Below are positions 54,247 through 64,000 of a stretch of 64,000 nt of DNA, one piece after another. The notes beneath the pieces were generated by a model. It searched no databases. It saw only the letters and a list, made by a program, of their open reading frames with translations, and was not told where the DNA came from. Position 1 is the stretch's first letter. Each line of letters opens with the position of its first letter. Origin of the DNA: Catonia carolina (Eukaryota; Arthropoda; Insecta; Hemiptera; Achilidae). A program made the translations under genes and the position numbers. The stretch covers positions 377,151,220 to 377,215,219 of the forward strand of contig JAQMRL010000001.1 in the NCBI GenBank assembly GCA_035578175.1. The letters run 5' to 3'.

Positions 54247-55856
54247 TTTTAAATTAATTTTTGACCAATAAGTAGGAAATTATTTAAGAACTATACTTAT
54301 TGGACAAAATATTAAAGAAAAACTTTAAAATAAGTACAGTAATTTATGTATAGTGTTCTTAGACGGTTGTAATTTCAGTTTAACTAAACCAGGGAGACTA
54401 AGTTTTTTAATTAACGGGGTGAAAATGTTATTTTGAGGTGAAGACTATTGGACGATTTGCAAGAAAACAGTTTAGCCTAATATAAGTTATATTAGTTTAC
54501 TCCACTGCGTATAATTACAATGAGGAATTAAATAGGGGAAAACGTTGTCGTAAAATGCTAAAATTAGTTAAAGGACTTAATGCGTAGAGAACATATTTTT
54601 AACCGATTTTATGTCAAATGGGTTTATATTCGTTAGAAATTATTTTGATCATTAACAATCCTATAATTAATATCGTTTCATGCTGAACAATTATAATTTT
54701 CTAAAGAACAATAAATTTATTTGAACGTTAAACATGCAAATTTTTACTACACGGCAACACTGTAATTTTTATGTCTTTTGTTCACAAATGAATCGCTTGT
54801 TTCCGTTTTTCTACACAAAGAAGTTATACGTTAATGACTAGACTGTATCTTGGATTTTGTTGTGGGAATGATTATTTCCTCACCGATTGTAAAGCGGGAT
54901 ATTTTATAGAACGTTGCTCTTTTCTTTCGTTTATTTGTTGTGTTTTGTACGTTACGACAAATAAAGTGCGTTTTTTCCTGCTCTTCCGCTTATTTTAATG
55001 TCAAGTCAGGTTAAGTTGAAGTTTGTTTATAAAGTATAGAGAATTTAAATTTACCTATCACGAAGTTAACAGTAAAACCATTTATTCCCTTGATTATTTT
55101 CTTATCTTAAAACAAATGAATAATTCATTTATTATTTTGTGCTTTATCAGTGTTAGCAGTTTTGATTAATATTTCTAATTTATAGTTCTATCTTCAGTTT
55201 TTTTAAGATGTGAACGTAACAAAACTTTTGAAAACATTCCAGCTTGTAAATAACAAATCCTTTGATATGATTAAAAGTATCAAAGTACAAAATTAAATGG
55301 CGCGCAATTATTTTAATACAAATTCTCGTAGTCGTTTTAAGTTTTTTGTCTGAAATAAGAAAACAAATTTCACAATTGGCGTAAGATGTCATATTTAGGA
55401 TATCACATGTTTAAGGAAATTGGTAACATACGAATAATACCTATAAAAACTGAAAATCCCTGTTTTAGATTTCGGATAAAAAATAAAATTACTTAACCTT
55501 CCGTTCAGATTTACATATCATTACTAGTTAATTTAAGTTCATGTTATTCTACCATCCTAATTATCCTACGCCTTCTAATTTCACGTCTGTTATTTTTATT
55601 AAATTTTCTTTCACCGTAATTATATTTTAAATTGATTTAAGATTTAAAAAAATAAATAATGTTGTTTTTCTTTTGGTAGCAATACCATTGGGTATTGTCT
55701 TAATCATGTAAATGCTTTTATCACATTTACTACAAAATTATTTTTAAACTAATTGTAATTTTAAACTCAGATATTGAAATAAGATTCCTGGGTAGGATAT
55801 TGAACATTTTCATTTAAGTACACATTGTTCCGTAAAATAAATAAAATAATTTTTTG
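54247..55856. other. A+T-rich interval, nothing recognised
   Basis: No coding frame or repeat boundary recognised. Confidence 0.5.
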
Positions 55857-56016
55857 CTTAGTTTAAAGACCCATTTACATCTTGGTCATTACTGCGGGTT
55901 TTAGTACTGTAATTTGGGTTTTAACATATTGCAATTTTTAGACGCTAGAGGGAAAAAGAACCTGGAACTTTCCGCTATCTAGGCTATCACGGTAACGACT
56001 GAGTCACCGAGGTGGC
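55857..56016 (-). mobile_element. tRNA-derived SINE, type 1, degenerate, with probable TSD
   Basis: Minus strand: CCACCTCGGTGACTCAG head, decayed B-box (AGTTCCAGGTTCTTTT), tail with CAGTAATGACCAAG and AATGGGTCTTTAAAC. The flanks AAATAATTTTTTG (55844) and AAATAATATTTTT (56017) look like a TSD of about 12 bp, similar to that of the SINE at 39453. Confidence 0.7.
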
Positions 56017-56110
56017 AAATAATATTTTTTTGTTTTTTTAGTTATGATTTTTTCATAAACTAAATTAGTTTACCTACAAACGTAGTGGATATTGGCAGCG
56101 ACTACGAATA
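56017..56110. other. Short A+T-rich spacer
   Basis: Ends with TA (56109-56110), the left target duplication of the next element. Confidence 0.5.
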
Positions 56111-56569
56111 ATTGAAGGGTTCAGTGGATGAAGGTGTTATGTGACATAAATTGCAGCTCTGATTAATTAAGTGTTAAAGTTCAAAACTGTAACTTATTTT
56201 ACTGATTTCAGAAAGTTAAATTTTTGGTGTCATTATATAACATAGACAGAGAATTTATTTAAGTATTGTAAACCTTATCTATTTTAGTTTTTAAAATAAA
56301 TTTAACCCATTTTTGTATAGATAACACCTTCTTTCATTTAAATATTTTTTAATAAAATGTTTATTTTTAAATTGAATGTAGGTGTTAACTAACAACTAGT
56401 TAACAAAAACATGTCAACACCTTCATCCTGTAGTATCTTCTTAATGGAAGCAGATAGAGATTTCTGTGTTTGTGCTATTAAAAAATATCACATAACACCT
56501 TCATTCACCATACAAACTCAATATTTGTGAAAAAGTCAGTTAACACCTTCATCCACTAACCCCTTCAAT
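56111..56569. mobile_element. MITE with TA target duplication and iterated subterminal motif
   Basis: 459 bp flanked by TA (56109-56110, 56570-56571). The left terminus begins ATTGAAGGGTTCAGTGG and the inverted right ATTGAAGGGGTTAGTGG; both continue ATGAAGGTGTTA, giving about 30 bp of near-perfect terminal inverted repeat. The 11-mer AACACCTTCAT or close variants recurs inside: near 56325 (ends TTCTT), 56414, 56486 and in the right terminus at 56542, with the inverse in the left terminus at 56128. TA duplication fits Tc1/mariner-type transposition. No coding sequence. Confidence 0.85.
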
Positions 56570-56571
56570 TA

Positions 56572-57381
56572 TCAATTACGTAAAAATCAGGAATCAAATT
56601 CGGTAGCGTACGGTTTGCAATGTAGTATAGTAACATTTCACGAACGTGGCTAAATATTTTATTATACGTACTGATTTTAATTTACATAATAATCTTTTTT
56701 GAATAATTTATATTTGGTTTATATATAATTTATATATTTGTTTTTTTATTTTATATATTTGGTTTATATAATATTTATATTAGGTCAATAAAGGCTGTAC
56801 AAATATGAACAGTATGTTAAACAATATAGTTTGCCAGTATGGGGAATAACAATTTCATTATAAAAAAATCATGTAGGCACATTTCATACTATCACAATAT
56901 TTCCTTACTATTACTCTAATCATCTTGGCTGGTTGCCATGGAGATAAGACGCGGTAAAATAATCATGTACGATACTGCTGCATTACGTTATTTTTCAAGA
57001 TTAATAAAAGGCTTAAGAATATAAAAGTTTCGTTTACTAAGAAAATTTTATCGTACATAAGCATTAACTAGACGCAATCAAATTGAAATGAATAAAGTAT
57101 TTTAAAAATATAATATGAATATAAAAATTGAAATAATTTTATTCTGTTTCACGGTGTCTTACCTTGTTCTTTCATAAATTTGAAAGTAAAAGACGTACTT
57201 CATTTAAATGAGATAGTTCAAAAAATTCTTTTGTTCATGCACATTTATTTTCCTTTTTCAAAAAACTGTTATGAAACATGATACACCCAAGTTTGAATTG
57301 TTGTTTATGGCTTATGATCCCAACACGCACTTGTATACACTTGACCAATTGTCATATGTGTAAACATTTTCTGTTATACAT
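56572..57381. other. A+T-rich interval, nothing recognised
   Basis: Nothing recognised. Confidence 0.5.
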
Positions 57382-57401
57382 TTTGTTTACGAAGATTATT
57401 A
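57382..57401. repeat. Target-site duplication, left copy
   Basis: 20 bp (TTTGTTTACGAAGATTATTA), one difference from 57801-57820. Confidence 0.85.
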
Positions 57402-57800
57402 TATATACTGTATATATATATATATATATATATTCATGCGAGGATTTACGGCCCCAGCCGTATCTCCCTTCCTAAGTACCACCTCTCTCTGTCTGGCCAG
57501 TCCTAATTGAAAGCCGTCGCAAAGACATTGCCTCCTGCACCTGATCCAACCATGTCACTTCCGGCCTAACCCTCCTTCTTCTACCGGCTGGTGTCCACTC
57601 CCATACCCTCTTTGGCCACCTACCATCCTCCATCCTCTGCAAATGGCCAAACCATTTTAACCGCTTACGGTTATGGTATCCATGATAATTCCTTGAACCC
57701 CGATTCTTCTCCTAATTTCGGAATTCGATCTATCCGCGATACAACACAGCTCCGCCTCCAGAAATCCGTCTCCACCGCTATTAGGCGATCCTTCTGTCTC
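57402..57800 (-). mobile_element. RTE-like retrotransposon fragment, 5' truncated, with TSD
   Basis: 399 bp between 20 bp duplications differing at one base. On the minus strand it encodes, with shifts, T-D-F-W-R-R-S-C, K-W-F-G-H-L-Q-R-M-E-D-G-R-W-P-K-R-V-W-E-W-T, G-R-R-R-R-V-R-P-E-V-T-W-L and L-S-I-R-T-G, then a stop, AATCCTCGCATGAATATATA and a (TA)n tail (57402-57432). Same family as 32501-33044. Only the last 120 or so residues remain. Confidence 0.85.
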
Positions 57801-57820
57801 TTTGTTTATGAAGATTATTA
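57801..57820. repeat. Target-site duplication, right copy
   Basis: 20 bp, one difference from 57382-57401 (T for C at the ninth base). Confidence 0.85.
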
Positions 57821-58394
57821 CAATTACAAATATGAAAATGGTGGTGTCTACACAAATAATTGGTTACGAGGAAGCAAACCACCCGTCGATAGATTTTCTA
57901 TGTTTAATGATTTTGTTATATAATTCGGTATTAGTGTTTAAGTTCATAATAATGCGTTATTCATTTGAAATTAGAAGGGAAAATGAATTTCTGTCCAACG
58001 TCCAAATTTCTTATTAAAATTCGTCAAGTTTTGTTTAGTAAATATACTGAGGTAATCGCCTCGATAAATTAATTTTGTGCCTCCATAATTTTCTGCAAAA
58101 ACGTTTATAGATCTAATATTTTATAATGTCAAATAGGTAAGAAAGTAGTGCAGGTCATTATGAATTTTGTCCTGTATGATTTTTACGTACCAAGACAAAT
58201 CCGGTAAAAAAAGGTGCGAGAAGAAGTTATCGAGCTGTATTACTCGGTTTATTGGATCTGTAAATTTTGTAACCTAATGTCCGGATAAATTTTATAAATA
58301 AAAATATTGTTTAGTGTTAAATCTAAAGATTTTTCTATGAGCTCCTGTTAGGATTTTGGGATTGAGCATGTAGCTTTAAAATTTAGAGTACTCT
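57821..58394. other. A+T-rich interval, nothing recognised
   Basis: The open frames near 57591-58017 are shadows of the element above or chance. Confidence 0.5.
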
Positions 58395-59100
58395 ATTCCT
58401 ATTTATTACAATCATCATCAATAATAATACGAATTAGGTCTTCTAGCTTATTCCGAATTCAAACTTAGTAATCTGAGAGAATTTAGGATGCCCATTTCTA
58501 CCGAGGTCGTCCAATACCACATTTTTTGGTCAGTTTACACATGACTTACTGTAACACACTGTTACCTATATTTCTGAGTAGCTGACATCAGTACTTGGCA
58601 CAGTAAGTTTATGTTTAATATCCTTATTTATTTTATGGTCCTAAAGTCGATACCCTGCTAACGGACATAACAATCTCATCTCAGCATCCTCTATTATTTA
58701 TAAATCTGCTGAGTAGTCTGGGTCCAACATTCTGAACCATATATTAAAACTAAAAGGAACACTGTATGAAAATACTTCAGAACGGTCTCCTTCCGAACTT
58801 TTCTTATCAACTTTTCCTCAAACTATAGAAAGTTCTATATAAGAGCCTTTAAGATTTCTGCAATTTAATATCTGCATCTCGCGAATGCAGATAAGAGACA
58901 TTGCGTCCCAACTAAATAAACCAATAGGCCTACTCTAAGGTTTTATTATCCAAAACTATCTTCCTTCTGAATAGTTAGTACCTCAGAAACTACTGTCTTC
59001 ACCTTAATCTTCTATACGGAAATCGGTAAGTTATATCGGTTTCCGTTAAACTAAATACATGCAGTGGTCTGCAGAATCACTCCCAAATTTTACCCCAATG
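58395..59100 (-). pseudogene. Non-LTR RT C-terminal relic (A-E-M-R-F-L type)
   Basis: On the minus strand: D-N-K-T-L-E near 58950, V-R-K-E-T-V-L-K-Y-F, L-I-Y-G-S-E-C-W-T-Q-T-T-Q-Q-I near 58780-58710, then E-D-A-E-M-R and L-A-G-Y-R-L, with stops and shifts. It ends in A-R-R-P-N-S-Y-Y-Y and an ATC/AAT-rich simple repeat (58410-58430). The Y-G-S-E-C-W-T motif and its surroundings are typical of non-LTR RT C-termini. A Jockey copy begins immediately to the right. Confidence 0.75.
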
Positions 59101-59101
59101 T

Positions 59102-60080
59102 TTTTTTTATTTTGAATAATTTTATTCTAAAATAGGCTACTACGAGAAAATTTGATAAAAATAAAGAAAGGATGACAAGAAAAAGAATGAAAAAGAACAG
59201 TGATGCCCATTCGTAGACTATATGTTCTATGAAATGATGTTCATAATGCATAATAAATGATTTATAACAATATTACTAGAAATAAAGAATGAAAAAAAAA
59301 TAAAAAAAAATAAATTACTTTATAGAGATCTCGTGCCCATTGACGTTTTATCCTGCGTTGTAGATTCCCTGGTAGTGGCGCATCTGATAGTTTTGTGATC
59401 AAGACGTTGAAGTCGATCATGCAATTTCCTGTGAAAAACGCTGTTGCTGGATTTAACTACTTCACTTATAAAGTCATCATAAAGAATTTTGTTATTGACG
59501 TAAAAAGGTTGCAGGCAATTTTGATTACCTGCGAAAAGGACAAGTAAAAATTTTGATTGAAATGCTTGTATTTTTTGTAGGTCACTCGGTTTAGCTGTGC
59601 CATGAATTTTTAGTTTATAGGTCGATATTGGTCGACCAAAATAAACTTTAAAATAAACTTTGTATAGTAATAAATAGATTTTAGAGTCAATGAAGAGCGG
59701 TGTCCAAGTAGTCGGAATTGTTATTTCAGTTTGGAGTTCAAATTCAGTCTTTTGGTTTTTATATGAGTCGCCCAGGTGAGTCTCTTATCTAGGTGAAGTC
59801 CAAGGTATTTAGCTTGTTGTCGTTGTGGTATCGGTTTATTCTCAAGAAATAATTGAGTACATTGGCTTTTATAGAGAGAAAAGGTGTACGTGCACTGATT
59901 TCGATGCATTGAATTTAACCCTCCAAATTTTTAACCAATAATTTAAAAAGTTAATGTGACTTTGTAGATTGTTACTCGCTGCTACCGGCTTTACATCAGA
60001 TGAAAGAATAACTGTATGGTCAGCATTAGTAGCTAATATGTTAACCCAATTTAAAATATCAATGAAAGTAAGCTAGAAGA
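59102..60080 (-). pseudogene. Jockey retrotransposon, RT palm to 3' end
   Basis: Minus strand. Near 60040-60010 N-A-D-H-T-V-I-L stands where Jockey RTs have Y-A-D-D-T-A-I-L, so the catalytic aspartate pair is lost. Then follow N-F-L-N-Y-W-L and K-F-N-A-S-K-S, a frameshift near 59895, and an open 62-codon frame (59721-59909) with I-P-Q-R-Q-Q-A-K-Y-L-G-L-H-L-D-K-R-L-T-W. Beyond a stop, L-L-G-H-R-S-S-L-T-L-K-S and the C-terminal blocks lie in other frames. The 3' UTR (59110-59320) ends in a short poly(T) on plus (59102-59109). Same lineage as 63410-64000. Confidence 0.85.
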
Positions 60081-60291
60081 ATTTAGTGTACATTCCCGAT
60101 TTTACTAAACATGTCAATTACATATAGGCCTAAGCGGTATACCTGGAAAAACTATTGAAGACTTCTCTCGTTAAAAAAAAATCAGTTTTTTACAGTCTTA
60201 AGTTGTATTTTGTGCTATAAATGTACATGATAATAATATTAAAGTAGATAAAACATTTATAAAAACAACACAATAATGTATGCACGATAAC
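60081..60291. other. A+T-rich spacer
   Basis: Nothing recognised. Confidence 0.4.
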
Positions 60292-60350
60292 ACAATACAA
60301 TACAATATAATACAATACAGTACAGTACAATAATACATAAATACATAATA
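60292..60350. repeat. ACAAT-type minisatellite
   Basis: Degenerate 5 bp repeats (ACAAT, ATAAT, ACAGT, ATAAATAC), flanked on both sides by CACGATAA. Confidence 0.8.
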
Positions 60351-61275
60351 TTCACGATAATATTAGTGCGCTTTATCGCATCATTTTATTTTAAGAGCAA
60401 AAAGTTAAAATTAATGAAGTCACCGTTTTTTACAATTGTAATGTTCGTTAATCTGTATGTTGAAAAAATAGCTAAATAAAAATTTTTATACCGGAAAAAA
60501 AACGCATTTCATGTGAAATGCAGACTATAGTAAATTATAATTAAAAACTATTTATAATGAATATTGTAAGACTTCTTTTCTCGGTAGTCCTATGGTACTT
60601 CTGTTTTATTATCTACTTTGCTGTATCATACAGCTTTGAAGTTACTTTATTAAAGGAAACTTTAGTACCTCTAGAATGAAAGTTAAAAGCGATTTTATTT
60701 TCTTCATTGCTATGATTTTCCTCGTCTGTTTTTAACCACTCATTAAAAATATAATTTAACGCTTTAACGATTCGGCAAGCGATTTTAATTTGTTTGTCTT
60801 ACAAATTATCATTGAAGAACGTAGTAGAAAAATGAGTTTATAGTAATAAATATATAATTTACATCATTGTAATTTATTATTATTGTAACGTGTATAATTT
60901 ATATTAGCTTGAATTAATTTTAAATACCTTATACTACATATATTTTTATAGTATTGTATTCTCTTATTAAAATGTTGAATAAGTAAAATCTGTGTAAATT
61001 ACTTATTGAATAATTACTGTACACAATCAGTAAGAAGCTACTATAATGGAATGATATAATACAAAATCACATAAAGAAAGAGCTTCCATTAAAGTCCTTC
61101 CAAAAAAAAATATATACATATATATATTTTACGAAATTTACATTTTTTTTATTCTAAATTGTTGTGAAAAGTCATTTTTATTGTTAAAATATTTAGCGTG
61201 TTAGTTATTTTTAATTGTTTGCTTAACTACCTAATTTGGTTTGTTAATTTTTCTTTTTTTAGTTTTTGTTTCTTT
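60351..61275. other. A+T-rich interval, possible 3' UTR of the next relic
   Basis: No recognised genes; a short (TA)n-like tract lies at 61112-61128. Its right part may be the decayed 3' UTR of the Jockey relic at 61276. Confidence 0.4.
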
Positions 61276-61640
61276 TTAATCTGTCGGGAGGTCCAAGACA
61301 TGATGCCGTTTCAAACGTCTGGTGGTTTAACTATTATCTAGTAAATTTAGAGCCAAATGATTTATATTATGTTGTCAATTTAACGTGATATTTTTCGCCG
61401 AGTCTTCTTATTTTTTCTTTAACAAATGGAATGTTTTAAGTACTCATGCACTTCAACGTATCTGGAGCATTTACCAAGTTTCTTAATATTTCATTCTGAA
61501 ACCTTTGAATAATATTTATATTACTTTTACTAGCAGTCCCCTATAGTTGAAGGCCGTACTTCCAGACAGAGCTGAGAATAGCTTTGTACACTTTTATTTT
61601 GTTTTCCAATTTTGTGTACACTATTTGTACGATTTTTTCC
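61276..61640 (-). pseudogene. Jockey-clade RT C-terminal relic, third lineage
   Basis: The minus strand ends in T-T-R-R-L-K-R-H-H-V-L-D-L-P-T-D then TAA (61276-61278), preceded in other frames by L-L-D-N-S, N-I-P-F-V-K-E-K-I, L-R-N-L-V-N-A-P, I-I-Q-R-F-Q-N-E and W-K-Y-G-L-Q-L with G-T-A-S-K-S-N. All are Jockey C-terminal blocks in the right order, interrupted by several stops. The sequence to about 61900 may be more of the same element but is not recognisable. Confidence 0.8.
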
Positions 61641-63249
61641 ATGATATGTTTTCATAAAGTTCTTCTATTTAAAAATCTTGTCAGATAACTTTCCTGATTT
61701 CGGGGAAAATTATAATTTACTTCCAACTTGGGAAAAACTCACCAATTTTGTATTTTTCTGAATTTAGACATGTATCGTGGTTTTGCTTTTTCTGACATTT
61801 CAACCGATCGGCATCATACTTATTACAAAATTGACTAAATTTTTACCTTTCCAGTTTATTATTAAACTCAGTTTTTAAATGTTTTTGTTTTTATTTTATT
61901 ATTGATTTTTACCTGTGACTTATGAAAAACAATCGGTAAAACAAAACAGAAATATAGTGTATTGAGATATTAGGAGTTCACTTTTTCGAATTCGACTCGG
62001 TGCAAATTGATTATATTACTTTATTAAAACAAAAACGACGTACTGACAGTTTACTTTTTTGCTCTGAACTCAGCAATGCGTAGTGAGAAATGAACCCTTC
62101 TTGTAAGCTGCCCGGCTGAAAAAATTGGATTACTGAACGATTTGGACTAGCGTACAAATGGATTGTAGAGATTATGCTCTACCTGATTTTGATGTTGATT
62201 AATCTGGCACTTCTCCATACTTCAGGCAGTAAACTAATGTAGAATAATTCATTATATTCTCCTTAATAAACAGTTTATGTTCTATCACTACAATAAAAAT
62301 TTAATTACTTAGCTTAAAATTTTAACTGGAAACAATTTATAGACTGGTTAAATTTTTTAACAAAGAATGTTATGAAAATATAGATCTTTACCTTAATTGC
62401 CTTTTTTATTATACCGCCTAAATGTATTTTCATAACTCTTAAGAAACACCGAAAGGAAGGACTAATTATAATTTATAGCAACAATTTATTATTTAAAATT
62501 GTGCACCTTCCAGTAGGAGTTTATCGTGGTAAAAGTAGACGGTATTTCTGTCAATTTACTTTAGTAATACAAATGTGTTACTATAGGTGCTCCATTGGCA
62601 CATGATTCGCCTAATACAAATTCTGTTTGATCAAAAATGGCCAAAAATTTTAAAACCTAAGGAATTAAAAAGTATTAAAAAAGAAAACATTAAAAAAATT
62701 TAGTTGTAGAATACATTCTTTTAAGTAAACTAGGTACTATGTAATTTTTATAATAGGTAGATTTTGATTTTGTAACAAAATAGAAAATTTGTAGCCGGAA
62801 GGAAAACAAGGTAAAAAATGTGCAATAACGAGTTAATTATCCTTAGGTACATGAATACAAGATTGTTTACAATTTGACATGCGACATAGTATTATTGTTG
62901 AACAATTTTTTTTCTATTTTTTTTGTCTTTAATTTTTATACGGTACTGTACACTGAGCTGCACAATTTCCGTATATGATATTTAAATGGCTGTGGAGAAT
63001 TTTACTTTAAAGGAGAAGAGGTACCCAGTGGTACATTCTCCGTTAATAACTACGGAATTGTCCGTTATTCAGATCAAGAAGTTTCTACTCCATTTTCGCT
63101 TTAGACGTTGCACAGTTGGAAAGTTCCTTGTTCGTTGTAGCTAGATCACGGGTTAGTTTGTTTGGATGGCCAGCTAGTCAGTCGTTCGTGAAATTAAAAA
63201 ATTAAATACAATCTAAATTGTATTTTAGTTTAAACAATAATTATAAAAT
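61641..63249. other. A+T-rich interval, nothing recognised
   Basis: No coding frame or repeat boundary recognised. Confidence 0.5.
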
Positions 63250-63262
63250 AAAATTGTAAAAA
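63250..63262. repeat. Target-site duplication, left copy
   Basis: AAAATTGTAAAAA, identical to 63370-63382. Confidence 0.85.
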
Positions 63263-63369
63263 CGGAGGTCTTCGGTTCGATTCCCGGCTAGAGTCTGAAA
63301 ATGATTAAAAGTCAACACCCACCGCAGTTACTAGTAACCAAGCTGTTAATGCGACTTAAAATGATATAA
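63263..63369 (+). mobile_element. tRNA-derived SINE, type 1, 5' truncated, with TSD
   Basis: 107 bp between exact 13 bp duplications. It begins at CGGAGGTCTTCGGTTCG inside the tRNA part, keeps the B-box (CGGTTCGATTCCCGG), GAGTCTGAAAATGATT, CAACACCCACCGCAG, and the tail AGTTACTAGTAACC ... GTTAATGCGACTTAAAATG. Confidence 0.9.
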
Positions 63370-63382
63370 AAAATTGTAAAAA
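63370..63382. repeat. Target-site duplication, right copy
   Basis: AAAATTGTAAAAA, identical to 63250-63262. Confidence 0.85.
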
Positions 63383-63409
63383 TTAAAAAAACAATTAACA
63401 CAATTAAAA

Positions 63410-63412
63410 AAT

Positions 63413-63466
<54 letters not shown>

Positions 63467-64000
63467 TTTAATAACTTTATTTGCAACTATATACTACGAT
63501 ACAACGAGCAAATTAGATGACAGTAAACAAAGGATGACAAGGAAAAAAAATAAATAAAAATAAAAAAAAATAAATAAAAATAAATAAATGAAAAAGAACA
63601 GTGATACCCATTGGTATATGTTCTATGAAATAAAGTTCATGATACATGAATGATAAATAACAACAGAAGAAAAAAAAGAAGAAAGAAAAATAAAATAAAT
63701 CACTTTATAGAAGATCTCTGGCCCATTGACGTTTCAACCTGCGCTGCGGATTTCCTGGTAGTGATGCATCCGATAGTTTGGTGATTAATTCGTTGGGGTG
63801 ATCATGCAATTTTCTGTGAAAAACACTGTAGCTGGACTTAACTACTTCACTTATGAACGGAATATTAAGGTCGTCATGTAGAATTTTGTTGTTGACATAA
63901 AAAGGTGCGCAGGTGATTAAACGTAGGCATTTTGACTGAAAGGCTTGTAATTTTTGTAGATTGCTCGGTTTAGCTGTGCCATAAATTTGTAGTCCATAGG
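63410..64000 (-). mobile_element. Jockey retrotransposon 3' end, continues beyond window
   Basis: A long T run on plus (about 63412-63463) is the poly(A) tail. Then come a 3' UTR with CTTTATTTGCAACTATAT and an AAATA-rich tract (63536-63588), and coding from 63705. The 3' UTR shares GAACAGTGATACCCATTGG-type words with 59110-59320. The long pure tail suggests a recent insertion. The left target is A-rich; the right end lies outside. Confidence 0.9.
63705..63998 (-). CDS. Jockey RT C-terminus, intact partial frame
   Basis: 97 residues and TAA (63705-63707), open to the window edge without stops. In order: Y-G-L-Q-I-Y-G-T-A-K, L-Q-A-F-Q-S-K-C-L-R-L-I, A-P-F-Y-V-N-N-K-I-L, D-L-N-I-P-F-I-S-E-V, H-R-K-L-H-D-H-P-N, G-N-P-Q-R-R-L-K-R-Q-W-A-R-D-L-L. 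These are the C-terminal blocks of a Jockey-clade RT polyprotein that would also contain an endonuclease and the RT catalytic domain further upstream (right of the window). No ATG start is expected here because this is the end of a long ORF2. Whether the element is complete cannot be seen. Confidence 0.85.
   Translation of the reverse strand, partial: YGLQIYGTAKPSNLQKLQAFQSKCLRLITCAPFYVNNKILHDDLNIPFISEVVKSSYSVFHRKLHDHPNELITKLSDASLPGNPQRRLKRQWARDLL

Noticed and set aside
60292..60350. CRISPR-like repeat array
   Set aside because: A degenerate 5 bp minisatellite with no spacer structure, in eukaryotic DNA.

Overview
This 64 kb window is strongly A+T-rich, gene-poor animal DNA, most likely from an insect. 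The grounds are the mix of repeats: Jockey-type and other non-LTR retrotransposon tails, tRNA-derived SINEs, piggyBac-, hAT-, PIF/Harbinger- and Tc1/mariner-type DNA transposon relics (one with an insect-typical DUF4817 helix-turn-helix domain), and a Helentron-like family. The order of insect cannot be decided by reading alone. I found no gene that I can call a functional host gene, no rRNA, no functional tRNA and no CRISPR array. Most open frames here are chance frames in A+T-rich DNA or lie inside repeats.

Layout. 0-13 kb: family-A repeats, three copies of a Helentron-like element (one full length, 8935-9580), Jockey C-terminal relics (7.4, 8.6 and 10.4-10.95 kb), and a head-to-head fold-back of two transposase 5' halves (11645-12615). 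13-24 kb: a coding-like relic (13.4 kb), an 819 bp fold-back (14676-15494), a mosaic that looks like templated repair filler (17.6-18.0 kb), and a reverse-transcriptase (RT) relic split by an insertion with an 11 bp target-site duplication (TSD) (19.4-20.2 kb). 24-31 kb: a pogo/Tigger-like MITE, SINEs with clean TSDs, a hAT-like MITE and a piggyBac MITE with TTAA flanks. 32-47 kb: RT C-terminal relics of several lineages, SINEs, a 1 kb ACTAGC-type repeat and a Tc1/mariner 3' end. 47-57 kb: a PIF/Harbinger-like element, a near-perfect 30 bp-arm hairpin, a recent RTE-like insertion with a 10 bp TSD and a 125-codon open frame, a long Helentron-like copy, and a MITE with TA TSD. 57-64 kb: RTE-like and other RT relics and three Jockey copies. 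The last runs out of the window with an intact 97-codon C-terminal frame.

How the parts relate: the SINEs (12-13 bp TSDs, 5' truncations, A-rich tails) look mobilised by LINE machinery of the kind seen here. The MITEs lack transposases and would have depended on enzymes encoded elsewhere. The several nested insertions show a region that has accumulated elements over a long time, with a few recent arrivals.
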